Shown: piece by piece, positions 25,111 to 37,194 of the stretch
How the letters are laid out: each line of letters opens with the position of its first letter
How positions within the stretch are numbered: the stretch's first letter is position 1
Assembly (NCBI GenBank): GCA_016987375.1
Contig: PJRA01000412.1
Span: 2,718,570-2,782,569, forward strand
Direction of reading: 5' to 3'
DNA length: 64,000 nt
From: Brachionus koreanus
Lineage: Eukaryota; Rotifera; Eurotatoria; Ploima; Brachionidae
Position numbers and translations under genes: made by a program
Notes under the pieces: model-generated
Database searches by the model: none
What the model saw: only the letters and a program-made list of their open reading frames with translations
Told to the model about the DNA's origin: nothing

Positions 25111-26106
25111 ATAAAAAAAACTGACAGCACTAGAAAGCCCAGTAGATTTTTTAGTAAAAATTTCAAATTTAGTTTTGTAGACAAATTAAATATTTTTTCT
25201 GAAGATTAATAAGAATTAAAAAAAATGCTTAATTTATAAAATTTTATTTCTATCAAAAAATATGCGTTTCAATTTTTATCAAATGGGTCCAAAAAACCAC
25301 TCAGATTTTCTAGTGTTAAAAAACAAATTCAACTTTGTAAATAAATTCAACTCAAACCCTTTAACTAGAGCACAAATAAAATCGAAAAGTCAAAAGGAAA
25401 CGGAGAAAAATTTAGGAAAACTCAATCAAAAATTTTTGCAAATGAAATTGGAAACTGTGATGAAAATGTCTTAGCAAACTCCGTGAAATTAAAGAACAAG
25501 AAACCTATATAGAGAGAGAAAGAAATTAGAGAAAGATGGAATCGTTTAATTATTAAGAAAGTGCTTAAATTGTAACTTAAATAAAAAAAAATAGACAAAT
25601 ACTTGAGCTCCAAAGTTTATGTATGTAAAAAATACTTACATACATGAACGTCGTCCACCAACCAAGAAAAGAAAATAAAAACAGTGATTTTACTTCTCAC
25701 TTACATTATCCATTTTACGATTTTTAAAACAAAATCATGTGATTTTAAAATAATCTCTCTTCTTAAATAAACTTTTTCATATTAGACACACAAACTGTCC
25801 TTCTTATGTTTATTTTTTCAAATTAATAAATTATTACTCATTAAGACTGAAGACAAAAAGGGGTGAGCAGTCTAGGATAAAAAAGCATACTATTTTTGAA
25901 TATTAGATAAAATTTCAAACAAAATGTGTAAATTAAACAATAATAATCAGAAATTTGGGATAGTACAGAATTTTTTGTTAAATATTTTATTCAAAAAATT
26001 AAAAATATTTAATTTTTATCTTATGAAAAAAGTTAATTAAGAATAAAAAAATAAAAAATAACTATCTAATAGACTCAAAAAATTTTTTGCAAAAATTAGT
26101 CAAATT
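25111..26106. other. AT-rich spacer
   Basis: No gene recognised. A 70-codon frame at 25262-25474 is Lys/Asn-rich with no family resemblance and is probably chance. A small inverted repeat (ATGTATGTAA...TTACATACAT) lies at about 25620-25647. Confidence 0.5.
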
Positions 26107-28559
26107 TTAAGAAAAAAATTTGAAAATATTCATAAGACTTTCAAGAAACAATGCAAGCTGTGATTTATTCGGACACTTTTGTTCCTCAATTGGAATTGTA
26201 TTCAAAGGTGGATTCTTATGTATTTCAGTTAAATTATACTTAATATAAAAGCTATTAGATAATTTTAAGAAAATTTTTGGGTACATTTACATGGTAATCG
26301 TAAATCATTTCAGTTCTCATTGCATTTACGAAAAAATCTTGTATTTTTTTCTTTAATTTTGGGGTTAATTTTGCTTTTAATAGATCTTCGGGAATAAATC
26401 CTTCCCTTAAACTTTCACTTGTAAGTTTGATATCTCCAAACCTTTAAGATCATTTTAGAACAAAAAAAAATAAATTAGTCAGATAATTACGCATCTAAAT
26501 TGCGCAAAAATATTTTCCATGTTTCATAATTAAAAGCTTCTTTGCATCGGGAAAAAAATTTATTTCTTGGATAATACATTGTATTCATTTGACTTGTAAA
26601 AAAATTTTTAATCCTGCTACTATTCATCATAAACTTACCACATTTCTTCGAAAGCACTCGGTCCTCCCTAGTATTTTTTTTTAAATTAAAATTAATTTTT
26701 TTTTTTAAATTAAGATTAAAATTTTTTTTTCAAAACTATTATTATTTTTTTTTAGTAAAAAAACAAGAAATCATAGAACAATCATAGAACCTAATTTAAA
26801 AACACTAAACAAAATGATATCTTACCATTGTGTAATTTGTTTTTCCTCTTGTATTATAGTGACAAGTTAATTTAATGTTATCATTCTAAATCAAAATTTT
26901 GAAAAATTAGCTAGATAATTAAAATCTTACCCTCTTAAGTATCACATCTTTATCAAAAAATTGATAATCCTGTTTCCAACCATCGAAGTATTCATTTTTA
27001 TAAATAAAATCTATTTCTTTCTTATCTCTAACTATTTTGGCTGTGGCTAATTTTCCAACTGCATGAGTATGAAAAACTGTTCCAAATATATTAACCTGAT
27101 TAGAATTTCCAAGTATTTCCTATTAATAAAATTAGATTTTAAACCAAACATAAATAAAATAAAAAATCTAACATCTGTGCAAGGCTTTCTAAAATAATAG
27201 TAATTTTCGAAGTTGTCCATTCCAGGAGGAATCAATATAGTGTTCCAATCGAACAGAGCTCCAACAGTAAAAACACCAAATTCAATGGGTCTTAGTTTTT
27301 TGGTGGCATAAAATCTCACTCCAGAATTATCTTCGATGTCTTTTAAGATTTAATAATTAGCTTGAAGATTTATTAAGTATTAACAAAAATTAATTTACTA
27401 GCTAAATTATTGGGATTGTTATAGTGTAATTCTATCATAAAATATTTGAATTCTCCATCTTGTCCACCAACAGGATAGCCCTTATCTGCTGGATATTCAA
27501 CTTCCTTAAAAATTACTCAAATTAGGCTAACTTTCTATTCATTGAATAAACATTACATAATTTCCTCCAACATGCCAAACCAATGATTGTTTATTGCACA
27601 TTAAACCTACTTGAACAATTTCTGTCGCTGGCTGCGACTCGTGAAACGACAAACAGGGTCCAGGTCTTGGCTCAGGATTCGATTTTAGATATTCATTTTC
27701 ATAGCTTGGTGAACATTCGGTTACAATCATGTGATGAAGGTATCGTTCATTTCCCGGAGTCACCAAAGTTTCAAACTAAAAATAAAATTGAATACAGTTA
27801 AACTTTTTTAACTAAAAATGAAAACATACTTTAACTATATGAGTTGTAGTGTTGAGCCATTTAGATGGTAATTTAAAAACCTGACAATAATAAAGGGTAT
27901 GGTAGCCGGGTATTATTGTATGCTTAAAAAAATTTCAAAATTTCAAAAATTAAAACTTAAAATTTAAATTGAATTACATTAACTCTAAAATCTGCTATTT
28001 CAATATCAGGTGTGTTGAGGTCTATTTTTTGGTTTTGGGTTTTTATTAGAGTTATTGAATGAAAATCAACAGAACGAATATTTTCATTAAAGTTTTCATT
28101 AAATATTCCAGGTCCATAGGCTGTAATAATTCTTGGCGTTCCCTCAACAATATCAAAGTCCTCTTTATTCGAGTCGCAAATTTTTAATTTTCGACTGAAT
28201 TTAGCCACAAGAAAAGGACCTTGACGAAATACTTCTTTTGCAAACCAATTCTGAAATGTATCTATCACAGCTTTGTTTTTTTCAAAATGTCTATTAGTAA
28301 AATGATGACTTCCGTCTTTGTTCAACCATACAATAATTGCATCGGAGCCATCTAATGAATTATTGGAATTCAAGCCAAACATAAACCAACTATCAGTTTT
28401 TACATGAATCTCCATTTTTATATCTGAATCTGTATAATTCCAAAAAAGCTTGTAAACATCTGGCTTGACCAGAACCCAATGGTTCAAATAGGTGTCTGTT
28501 GATTGATAACAATTACCATTTATAAAAAAGTATCCAAATATTAAAATTAAAAGAAGCAT
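26107..28559 (-). CDS. MOXD1: Copper type II ascorbate-dependent monooxygenase (DBH-like, MOXD1-like)
   Basis: A secreted or ER copper hydroxylase of the DBH/PHM/TBH family; the substrate is unknown. Eleven exons join in phase: 28559-27978, 27922-27830, 27775-27557, 27504-27399, 27339-27173, 27119-26931, 26885-26826, 26667-26639, 26592-26491, 26441-26291, 26238-26107. The product is 609 residues, close to vertebrate MOXD1. It has an N-terminal signal peptide, a DOMON domain (about 25-175, WFMFGLNSN), then the two copper domains. All metal ligands are present: HHM at 239-241, HY at 325, HTH at 406-408 and EEM at 478-481. Introns are 45-60 nt. One donor (after residue 389) is GTTAGA and weak. 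There is no clear C-terminal membrane anchor. An active enzyme is likely. Confidence 0.92.
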
Positions 28560-29202
28560 TTTTAATTTAGATATTTTTTGAAATTTGGAGCTTATATACT
28601 AAGAAAATAGAAGTGAAAAATTAAAAATTTTAATTTTTTATGGCTTTTCAGTTTACATTAAAAAAAATTTGTGTACATATTTCGTAAATAATAGTCTATC
28701 CATTTTAATATTCCGGAATATTAGACTTAAACTTGTTTAAGCTTAATATTTTGGAACAAATTTTTAATTTCAGCAACCTTCTAAACAAGATTTTAATTTG
28801 TTCAATTAAATTTTTTAGCTTTTTTAATTTAGAAATTTGCTTGTAAAATATATTTAAACTGTATGTTTTATTATACATTAATAATTGGCAAAGATTAAAA
28901 AAAAAGAAAATATTAAAACTTGTCTAATATTTTAACATAAAAATAATTAAGAGAAGCCTAAAAAAAGATAAATAGCTTTTGAAATGGAAAATGAAAATTT
29001 ATATTCAAGTCAAGTTACAATGGTTCTTGTTAAAGTGAAACGTTCCGTTCTTGAAAGAGGAACGACACATTATAGAAAATGTTCATTCCATTCATTACGT
29101 ACCATCCATGAATAAAAATGTTTTAAACATTGAAAATATTTGTAAAACCAAAAAAGGTCAATAGAGTCTGAATAATGCAATTTTTTAATAAAATTTTCAG
29201 GA

Positions 29203-29389
29203 GGTAAATGGTACAAGTTGTTCTCAAGTGGTTCTTGAAAGAGCGTTAAACACATTAAATGAAGGCGAAAGAAGACTAACCTCAATGATATCTAAACTAA
29301 ATAATGGTACCAAGGAGAACAAAATTGACTCAGATAAAAAACAAGCGGGCAGAATTACTTCACCAAATGTTAAACGTAAAAAGCATTGA
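29203..29389 (+). CDS. Possible terminal exon of a small unidentified gene
   Basis: After a TTTTCAG acceptor an open frame reads VNGTSCSQVVLERALNTL and ends PNVKRKKH followed by a stop. The piece is about 62 residues, charged, with a basic nuclear-type tail. Upstream at 28984 another frame begins MENENLYSSQVTMVL, but I could not join the two in phase with a good donor. No family is recognised, and it may be a relic. Confidence 0.25.
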
Positions 29390-29807
29390 ACAATAAACCA
29401 ATTTTTTTAAAAATACTTTAAAGGTAAATTGGTTGCCTTTGTCCTAAAGAGTTATATTTTTAAAGAAACTTGAAAAATTTGTCTTAAAATGGACAAACAA
29501 AACAAATTAAACGACAAAGTTTACCAAGTTTAATAAATTTTCCAATAATCTAGTAATTTTTACTTATTTTTACTATTTTTCCTCAAATTTTACCATTTTT
29601 TATCTATTTTTAACTAAATTAAAAATGAATTTTACGTAAATTTACGTAAAAAAATTAAAATTTTAAAATATAATCTTTTTGAATTGGCACAAATTAAAAA
29701 AATTGAAAATTTTTTTAAAAAATTGCATTTATTCAGACTTTATTGGCCTATTTTTACTATAATATTTTACATAATTTTAGGTAAAATTTGTTAAAATTTG
29801 TTTTCAT

Positions 29808-29855
29808 GTAACGAATCACCACTGTAACGAATCACCACTGTATCAAATCACTCTC
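29808..29855. repeat. Short tandem repeat, 16-bp unit
   Basis: GTAACGAATCACCACT occurs twice in tandem and is followed by a diverged third copy (GTATCAAATCACTCTC). Confidence 0.7.
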
Positions 29856-30378
29856 TTGACATTCTCAACTTTTTAAGATCAAAATAATTTTAATTTAAAA
29901 TTTTTTGAATAACCAAATTTATTTTACGCACGTGTTAGTCCGTATTTTAGTTTTCGAAAAAAAAACTCATCAAAATTTTAGACTAGTGACCATGTATTGA
30001 AAAAAAATATTTTTATTAAAAAAATATAAAATTAAAAAATCAAATAGAATTATTGATTTATTTGTTATTTGTTTCATTCTTTTCAAAAATTCTTAATTAG
30101 AGAATCCAGGAGATACTTTCGCAATAATAGGATAATTTGGCGATTGCATGCAAAGGTTTACGTTAATTAATTAAACATTTCATATTCTATTAAGACAAAA
30201 ATTTTGAATAAAAAAAAGAAAAATCAATTTAAAAAATATTCAAACATTTATTTAAATCAAAGTCATGTATTTTTAAAGGCAAAGCATTTAAAAATAAAAA
30301 TGCTTTAAAACTAATTAAATTCAAAAAAAAAAGAAAAAGAAAAAAAATAAATCGCCATTTATTAATCATACAAATAAA

Positions 30379-33300
30379 TCAATTCTTTTTCGCAGCTCTT
30401 GCTGCAGTCATGATACGCTCAGCAATTGCATCCGCTTTTAATCCCTTATTTATCTCATTTTTTCCATTTCTTTGTCTTGTATTCGTTTTGTTCTGAGTTG
30501 GAGCCAAATTTGCACCATTCATCGGAGCACTATCTTCTTTCCAATAAGTAACCTGAATTTGAGAATGAGGAATAGCATTCGAAACACTCTTTTTTGTTTC
30601 TTTGCATAGCAAAGACGGGGATGCATTGGAGTCCAAATTTTTTCTAATTTGTCGATCATCTCGCGAAGAAGGAATTGCCTTGCGCTTCATTTGTCTTCGC
30701 TTTGAATTGTCTTCATCATCATTCAAATCAAAGTCCTCATTTTTATCATTGATTTGATTGAATTCAAAATTTTGCAAAAGAGCAGTTTCATCATCCATTG
30801 CGCTTGCATTCTCCCCAAACTCACTTAAATCCGACCTGTTTATATCCGACTTGTTGCGACTTATTTTTCGACTAGTATTAACGCTTTTCAAACTTGCCAA
30901 TTTATCCTGCAATTGATCAAGAAAAGCTCGTTTAATATCAATTTGATTTTCCTCAGCCTCTGTTTGATTTATTTTAGTCTCTTCACTCATCTCATTCACT
31001 TCACAGGCCTCTTGGACATCTTCGCCTAATCTGGAATTTAACAAAAAGTCTGTCTCATCCAAATGACACTGACTCTCATTGCATGCGTAAATCCAGTCGG
31101 GTAAAACAATCAATTTTTTGTCCTCAATGGCTGTTTTAAGCTCTTTAACATTGTCGCCAATGTCTCCACTGTAGACAAAATGAGTGACGTCATTGTTATA
31201 AGTCCAGCAAAAATCTCCACCTAATGAATCAACTATTTTGTACAAATCAGTCTGTATTTTGGCCAATTTTCGGCTAACATAGACTCGACAAACTTTTAGC
31301 ACAAGTCGAGTATGACGCGGAGTCGGCTGAATTAAATCAATATGGTCTTGGTTCTTTATCAAGGTTTCTCTCTTAGTTCGTTGAAACGAGTACTCGAATG
31401 CTGGACTCTCATAACAATTGGCCCAATATTCGGAATTTTTCGACTTTTCGGCCGCTATTTGAATCGCATTGGTAAACAATTCGCATAGAGGAGTCTCGGG
31501 CTTTTTTGTTTTTAATCTGCTAATAGTCTCAGGAGTTTTAAGCATTTCAAGAGCTTTATCACAGTCTAAATTTTTAAATTTAAATTCACCATTGTTACTT
31601 GGCTTCATCCAAACAGGAGTACTAAATTTTGTTTTTTCTGCTGTTGGAGAAATTGGCTGATTGTTGGCCATTATTTCACTTCTGCGCAGTTCTTTTAAGC
31701 GTGGATTTTTCGGTGTATTAAAATTAATCGCTGGTGATTGATTGGGAATTTTGAATTTTGAATCATTTAACGCTTTAAAGCTAATTTCTCTTGTTTGCTC
31801 TGGATCTTCGTCAAGTCTTGGCTTCTTGGAATCGTTGTGCATTGACAAACTAGAGTCATTATGATTATGCTCAGTCTCGTTATTTGTAGATAAATTCATA
31901 CTCTTAGAAGGCTTTGAATTGTAGCTGCTGTTTGTGCACATATTTTCATTTTGTTGTCTTATTTTGGCCAAAGCATCTATCAAATCCTTTTGTATTAATT
32001 CTTGATTTTCGACACCGTACTTGCTCTCATCAGCTTTCATTCCGGTTACGCAGCATTCAATGACCCATTCGGCGCAAATTATAGGCAAATTCCAAGTTCT
32101 CGCTGCTATATACTTTGGTCCAATTGCTTGTTTGCATATTAAATGAGTGTTTACTTGGATATCGTTGGTTTTTTTGAGACTAAGAGAAGGCTGTGTGTGT
32201 GCGCCCAAAAGCTTACACAAATTGGCTATGTTGTCCTTTTCATATTGGGCGTAGCCACTGATGGTGATCACACAATCAGACAATGGCGTGTCGTTGTTGT
32301 ATCGAGGAATGGGTTGAAAAAATATGTCTGATTTTAAGGAAACAATTTGGTTTAATTCACAGCACTTTTTCATCCAGTAGACAGTGGCGGGATTTTTATG
32401 AGAAATGGGTGTTGAGGTAATTAGTGGAAAGAGTGTAAAGTCGGTCTGATCTTCGCCCAATTCCATCGGCATCTCAGTTGCGTCCATATCTTCTGATTGA
32501 ACAATCAAAGCACCTTTTTGAATTAAAATTTTTTCTATTGATTCACGTTCTTCTTGATCAAAGCCAATTATTTTAAATTTTTTTCTATAAAATATTTCAT
32601 TATTTTTGCTAATATCAACGTTTTCATTATTTTTCAGAGTAACGTCTGCTTTAGGCGTTGCTTGTTTTTGTTGTTGATACTGTTGAAGCTTAGATGAGAG
32701 AGAGCTTGGTCTTGTTGGAGTGTTGGTTTGAAATGGTATAGCGAAAGTTTCGACCTGTGGCTTGACTAATGCAGCTTCAATGTTCAAATATTGTGAAAGA
32801 CAATCGTTTAAGTCCGAGTCGAATGTTTGATTGCTTGAAGATTGATTTGATGCTTGTTTTATCGGTCTAGATCTTTAAGGAATTTTAATTAATGATTCAT
32901 GAGATTAAGTTTTTTTTTTATCATTTATTTTACAATAAAGTATTTGGTTTAGTTTATTAAATATTAGATATAAATGGCACAATTGATGACATACACCGTT
33001 GTTTACAGTACTATGTTTGTGAATAACTTTGCCAAAGTAATAAGAACACAAACATAGAAAAATATATTTTTATACGGTATAAAAATATATTTTTCTAAAT
33101 TGAATTAAATGATTAAAAGAATAAGAAGAAAGAAAACACGGTACCGTTTGCCTGGGCTTATGCTTTATTAAAAAAAATTTTTTTGCCTATTTTTAAATAA
33201 ATTAAAGCAAAATGTACTATAAAAGTGGTTCAAATTTAAAATATATGTTATATAAATTCATAGTTTTCAAATTCGAGATTAAAAAATACAACTTTAATGT

Positions 33301-36300
33301 GGATCTAAATCAGGTAGTGAAGTAGATGATGAGATTGAAATTATGCTGAAACAATGAAGATACTTTGGCACTTCTTGATACTTATTCAGTCATAGATAGA
33401 TGATTTGTCTCATCTAACAATTTATTTGAAGATGAAAGCGTCATAGCAAAACCAAGCAATGATGAACCAAATGTACTATAAAAAAAAATCGTTGCTTTAT
33501 TAAAAAAAAGTGAAACTTGAAACTTGAATTATCAAATTTAAGAAATAATTAATTAAATCTATTGTTAAATTGAATCCAGTAAAGTTTTAACTAACAAAAT
33601 TCATTCAAATGACTTCAGAAGTCGTTGATTTATTAGAAATTACGCATCTTTTGGTTAAAAAAGCATTAAATAAACATGAAAATTCAATTCTTTCTCCTGT
33701 TTGTAATCAACAAATGTAAAATCGAAGAGAAAATAATGGTTTCATTGCAGAAATACATAAATAATAATTTATCCTTTCACATTTTAATTGACTATGTGAT
33801 AACATTACAGCTGAGACTCAAATATTAAATTTAATAACATTAAAAAAAAATCTTCTTTCTTAACTATTGGCAAACTGAGCACTGATGATTTTAAGTGCAA
33901 TTATGTAGTCTTACTTCACCATATTCAGGGGCGTTTGCCGTCGCACTTTTGAAAACTTTTTGCTTAACTAATTTACCTTTTTAATGTTTTTAATGGAATT
34001 TCTATTTGTGTAAACTTTTTTTACGCCTTATACTTTATTCATTTTATTTTATTTAATTTTAATTAAAATCATTTTATTAAAAAAATTAGAGTGATATGTT
34101 AATAATTTAGCAGAGTTTCAGAGCAGAGCCTTAAAAATGATTTCAGATCAATTTTTATTAACAGAAGAATTATCAAATACAAAAGAGAAGAACAATTTAT
34201 TTTTGATATCTCAAAAAAAACTCACAAAAAGCTATGTTTAAGACAATTTTTGGCTTTAAGAATTTATCATTGCATGTGCGCATGAAAAAAAAAATTGTAA
34301 CATTTTATTTTATGTAATTGAAGATGCTAAACACTAGAAGGCGCAAGGGGTATTTTAACCCTTTTTTAAAAATTGAAACTTAAATTTAGAAAAATAAAAT
34401 TCAATTTTGAGGTGGTTTTTGTCCTTTAAACAATTTTTTTAGTTCCTCTCAAAGAAAATAATGAGAATTTAAAATTATTTTTCTAGGCTATCAAAAAAAA
34501 ACGTAAATTATAAAATATGATTCATTTTATTGAATAAAAAACAAAGAAAGGAAGTGGCAAAAGGCGTTCAGAAGACCCTTTTGCCTTTTGACCCTTTTGG
34601 ACTTTGAGTGTTAAAAAAAAAATAAAATTTAATAAATAAGAATCTTGTTTTTTAATTCAAATTTTTCTTAATAGCCAGTTGGACTTTCTAGTGTTATTAA
34701 CATATTTAAAAGTCTAACATTTCTCTTAAAATAAATTAGTAAATTTGAAACAGCAAATTGAAATATCATGAATTTAAAATTTATTTAAATCTGTTTAACG
34801 CCAAAATATTAATTATTGTTTTTGGATATTTTCCCTGTTCAACTCTTTATTATCAGAACCAATTTTACGCAATGTTCTTCGGTTCTAACACACTATTTCG
34901 AGCGAAAACTTTGCACTATGGCTTTCCAAAATATATTTGTTATAAAGAACTTTGTATTACATGGGACACTAAGGAAAGACAATTCGACGAAAGAAGACAA
35001 ACAAGAAGAGTTGAAAAAAAAAACCATTCCAAGAGGCATGAACTTAGAAAATTAAGAACCAAAGAGTCAGCACAAGCAGCTAAACAATCAATCTGGGCAA
35101 AACCGTTCCCTTCGTTGATTATTTTTTTCTTATTCATTTTATTAAATTAAAAAATATGTATAAAGTAATTAACAGACATAGTACTGTAAATAACGGTGTA
35201 TGTCATCAAGTGTGCCATTTATATTTATTCAATAAACTTAACTAAATTAAACTAAATTAATGGCTTACTAGACTCCATTTTTTAAACTTTTAGAAAATAA
35301 TTCAGATGAAGATTAAATTGGAAAAATTAACATTCTATTAATAAATGGTGCCTCAATATATATTAATGAACTGATTTAAAATTTAGTTTTGATTTGTTTT
35401 TTTGAGAATAGAATACAAACAAAAAGTACCTTTTTTTGGGAGTTTTGACAGAATTAAGTGCGTTTTTATATACACAATACATTTTACAGTCTTCCAATTG
35501 ATTTTGTTTGCACGAATCGATTAACCAGTCGATGGTTACAATATTTATTCTAATAAAAAAATTAATTAAAAAAATAAAAAAAAAAAATTTTGTATTAATA
35601 TTTTACTCAGGATTAAGCTCTAAATATGATTTACACTTTTGCTCATTTAGCTGGTTTACAATTACATGAGTCACGTCCGAGTTGTATTCATCGAAACGTA
35701 TGGCACCACCAAGATTACAAATTTTTTTAATTCGTTCACTTATTAGGGCATCTGTTATTTCACAATAAATCTAAGAAAATATTTGTTTTTTAAGGAATAT
35801 TTATTTCTAAATTTAAAAATTAATACTCCTATTCCATCCAGAAGAGTTAATTTTATTTTTCCAATAGAGCTAAGCTCTTTAACCAAATCAGAATAATTAC
35901 TCAATGGTTTATTAAGCTGAGATGCACTTTTAGAATTAGTTGTATTATTCAGCAGCATACTAGTCGACTGATTAAAGCCTGTTCTATTTTCTGTTTCATT
36001 GACAACTTTAGTAGAATTCGCATTCGTGTTATTTAAATGATTAATTACACTCAAATCAATGTCTGGTATTTTTTTACTCTTGACAGGCAAAGTCCGACTT
36101 TCACTTGGAGTCGATGTTTGATTTTCGCTAACTAGAATAAAGTCTTTTTCTGGCAAGCAGTACCCTGCCTTGATAGAATCGTAGATCCATTCGGATTTTA
36201 CAACATTTATTTTCCACAATTTAGCATGCTCGTACTTGGTTCCTTTAGGCTCATTAAGAATTAGATGAGTAGTTGTGCCGCAAACCAAATCACCGCGATA

Positions 36301-37194
36301 AGTTCCACCCTCTGAATCGACCAGAGACTTAATTTTATTCTTTGTTTCTTCATTAAAACCAGATGCACAAATGACAAGCTTGTGAAATATTGGACATTTG
36401 TATTTCAAAAATTTGGCATCAGTGGCATGTACGTCTCTTAATTTAATTTAAGAAAATATGTTTTACATTTCTTTTTTTATTTTACTCTGTTTCAGCTTCT
36501 TTCCAGACTTCGAGAACCCAGTCAGCCAACATAATTGGTAATTTCATACTCCCAGCTGCCTAAATTTATTTTAAAATAAATTTAAAAAACTTCTTTTTTT
36601 TTAAATTAATTTAGTTTACATGATATTTGGCCGAGCCGACTTCAGTAGTCACCAAATGGGTTACGTTTTCAGTAAAAATTTTGCTTATTTTTCCTCTCAT
36701 CATTTCAACTTTACTATATATTTCTTCCTTGTAAAAAAATTAATTTTTTTTTTCAAATTTTTAATTAAAATTTAAATCACTCTTAATCTTTTTTCCATAT
36801 TTGAACAGCAGACATTTAAGTCAAGCATTGATGAGGAATATATGGGAATAATTGACCGAGGCAATTTTTTCTTTTTATTAAAAGTGTGTAGCATGCATGC
36901 AGCGCTCACTATCCTAGTTAAAAATAGTTAAAATTCAACTCAAAGCAAGATATGTAAACAAAAAAACAACAACCTAGAATTGAGGTTTCTTACATGCTCG
37001 AATGCAGCGCCTTCAAATTTACAAAAAACAAATATACAATTTTCGGCACTTTTTAAATTTAAGCACTCTTGTCTTGATATCCATTTGGTATTGTCGTCTT
37101 TGAAAAGATTGTACAGTTCGCTCAATTTATCAGCATTTGTCGAATTAAGAGTTTCGTCTTTATAAAATCTTAATTGTAGTAGTGAACTTGCCAT
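30379..37194 (-). CDS. TOPBP1: TOPBP1 homologue (multi-BRCT DNA damage and replication scaffold), lacking BRCT7/8
   Basis: TOPBP1 (Dpb11/Cut5/Mus101) links 9-1-1 to ATR and loads replication factors in the nucleus. Eight exons join in phase: 37194-36974, 36913-36781, 36727-36620, 36559-36486, 36436-35827, 35770-35607, 35549-35430, 32872-30379, giving 1307 residues. An N-terminal BRCT0-like segment precedes BRCT1 (THLVTTEVGSAKYH). BRCT2 follows (YKCPIFHKLVICASGF, THLILNEPKGTKYEHAKLW), then BRCT3 (VTHVIVNQLN, IDWLIDSCK). In the last exon come BRCT4 and BRCT5 (about 572-767) and BRCT6 (about 995-1090). Near residue 1252, VTYWKED resembles the ATR-activating tryptophan segment. The frame then ends KAAKKN-like, followed by AATAAA, so the usual BRCT7/8 pair is missing. 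Intron 7 is 2.56 kb and contains a TIR element; the other introns are about 50-60 nt. Confidence 0.92.
33056..33096. repeat. 41-bp perfect palindrome
   Basis: AGAAAAATATATTTTTATAC, a single G, then the exact reverse complement. Each arm is itself close to palindromic. It lies just inside the left TIR of the 2.3-kb element. Confidence 0.85.
34331..34694. mobile_element. Small inverted-end element nested in the intron 7 transposon (piggyBac-like ends?)
   Basis: ACACTAGAA at 34331-34339 and TTCTAGTGT at 34686-34694 are exact inverted copies, flanked by CTAA on the left and TATTAA on the right. CACTAGAA-type ends with TTAA targets occur in piggyBac-like MITEs, but the TTAA duplication is not intact, so this is tentative. 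Confidence 0.3.

Larger units (their letters stand above)
28560..30378. other. Intergenic region with one orphan exon candidate and short tandem repeats
   Basis: AT-rich. It contains the promoter side of the monooxygenase gene, a possible small exon at 29200-29389 (listed separately), a 16-bp tandem repeat at 29808-29855, and the 3' flank of TOPBP1 near 30240-30378, where AATAAA-type signals on minus follow the stop. Confidence 0.5.
32950..35242. mobile_element. 2.3-kb TIR DNA element inside TOPBP1 intron 7
   Basis: About 75-80 bp at 32950-33028 (containing AAATGGCACAATTGATGACA and CATACACCGTTGTTTACAGT) recurs inverted at 35164-35242 with roughly 10-15% mismatch. Inside are decayed acidic or basic short frames (for example EVDDEIEIMLKQ near 33320, VVDLLEITHLLVKKAL near 33620, and a 130-codon frame at 34758-35147) but no recognisable transposase. 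The element fills almost the whole intron. A smaller inverted-end element is nested at 34331-34694. Confidence 0.72.

Noticed and set aside
25262..25474. 70-codon Lys/Asn-rich frame
   Set aside because: Composition matches AT-rich noise; no motif or splice context.
34758..35150. 130-codon plus-strand frame in the TOPBP1 intron element
   Set aside because: There is no family resemblance and it lies within a decayed TIR element, so I did not call it a gene.
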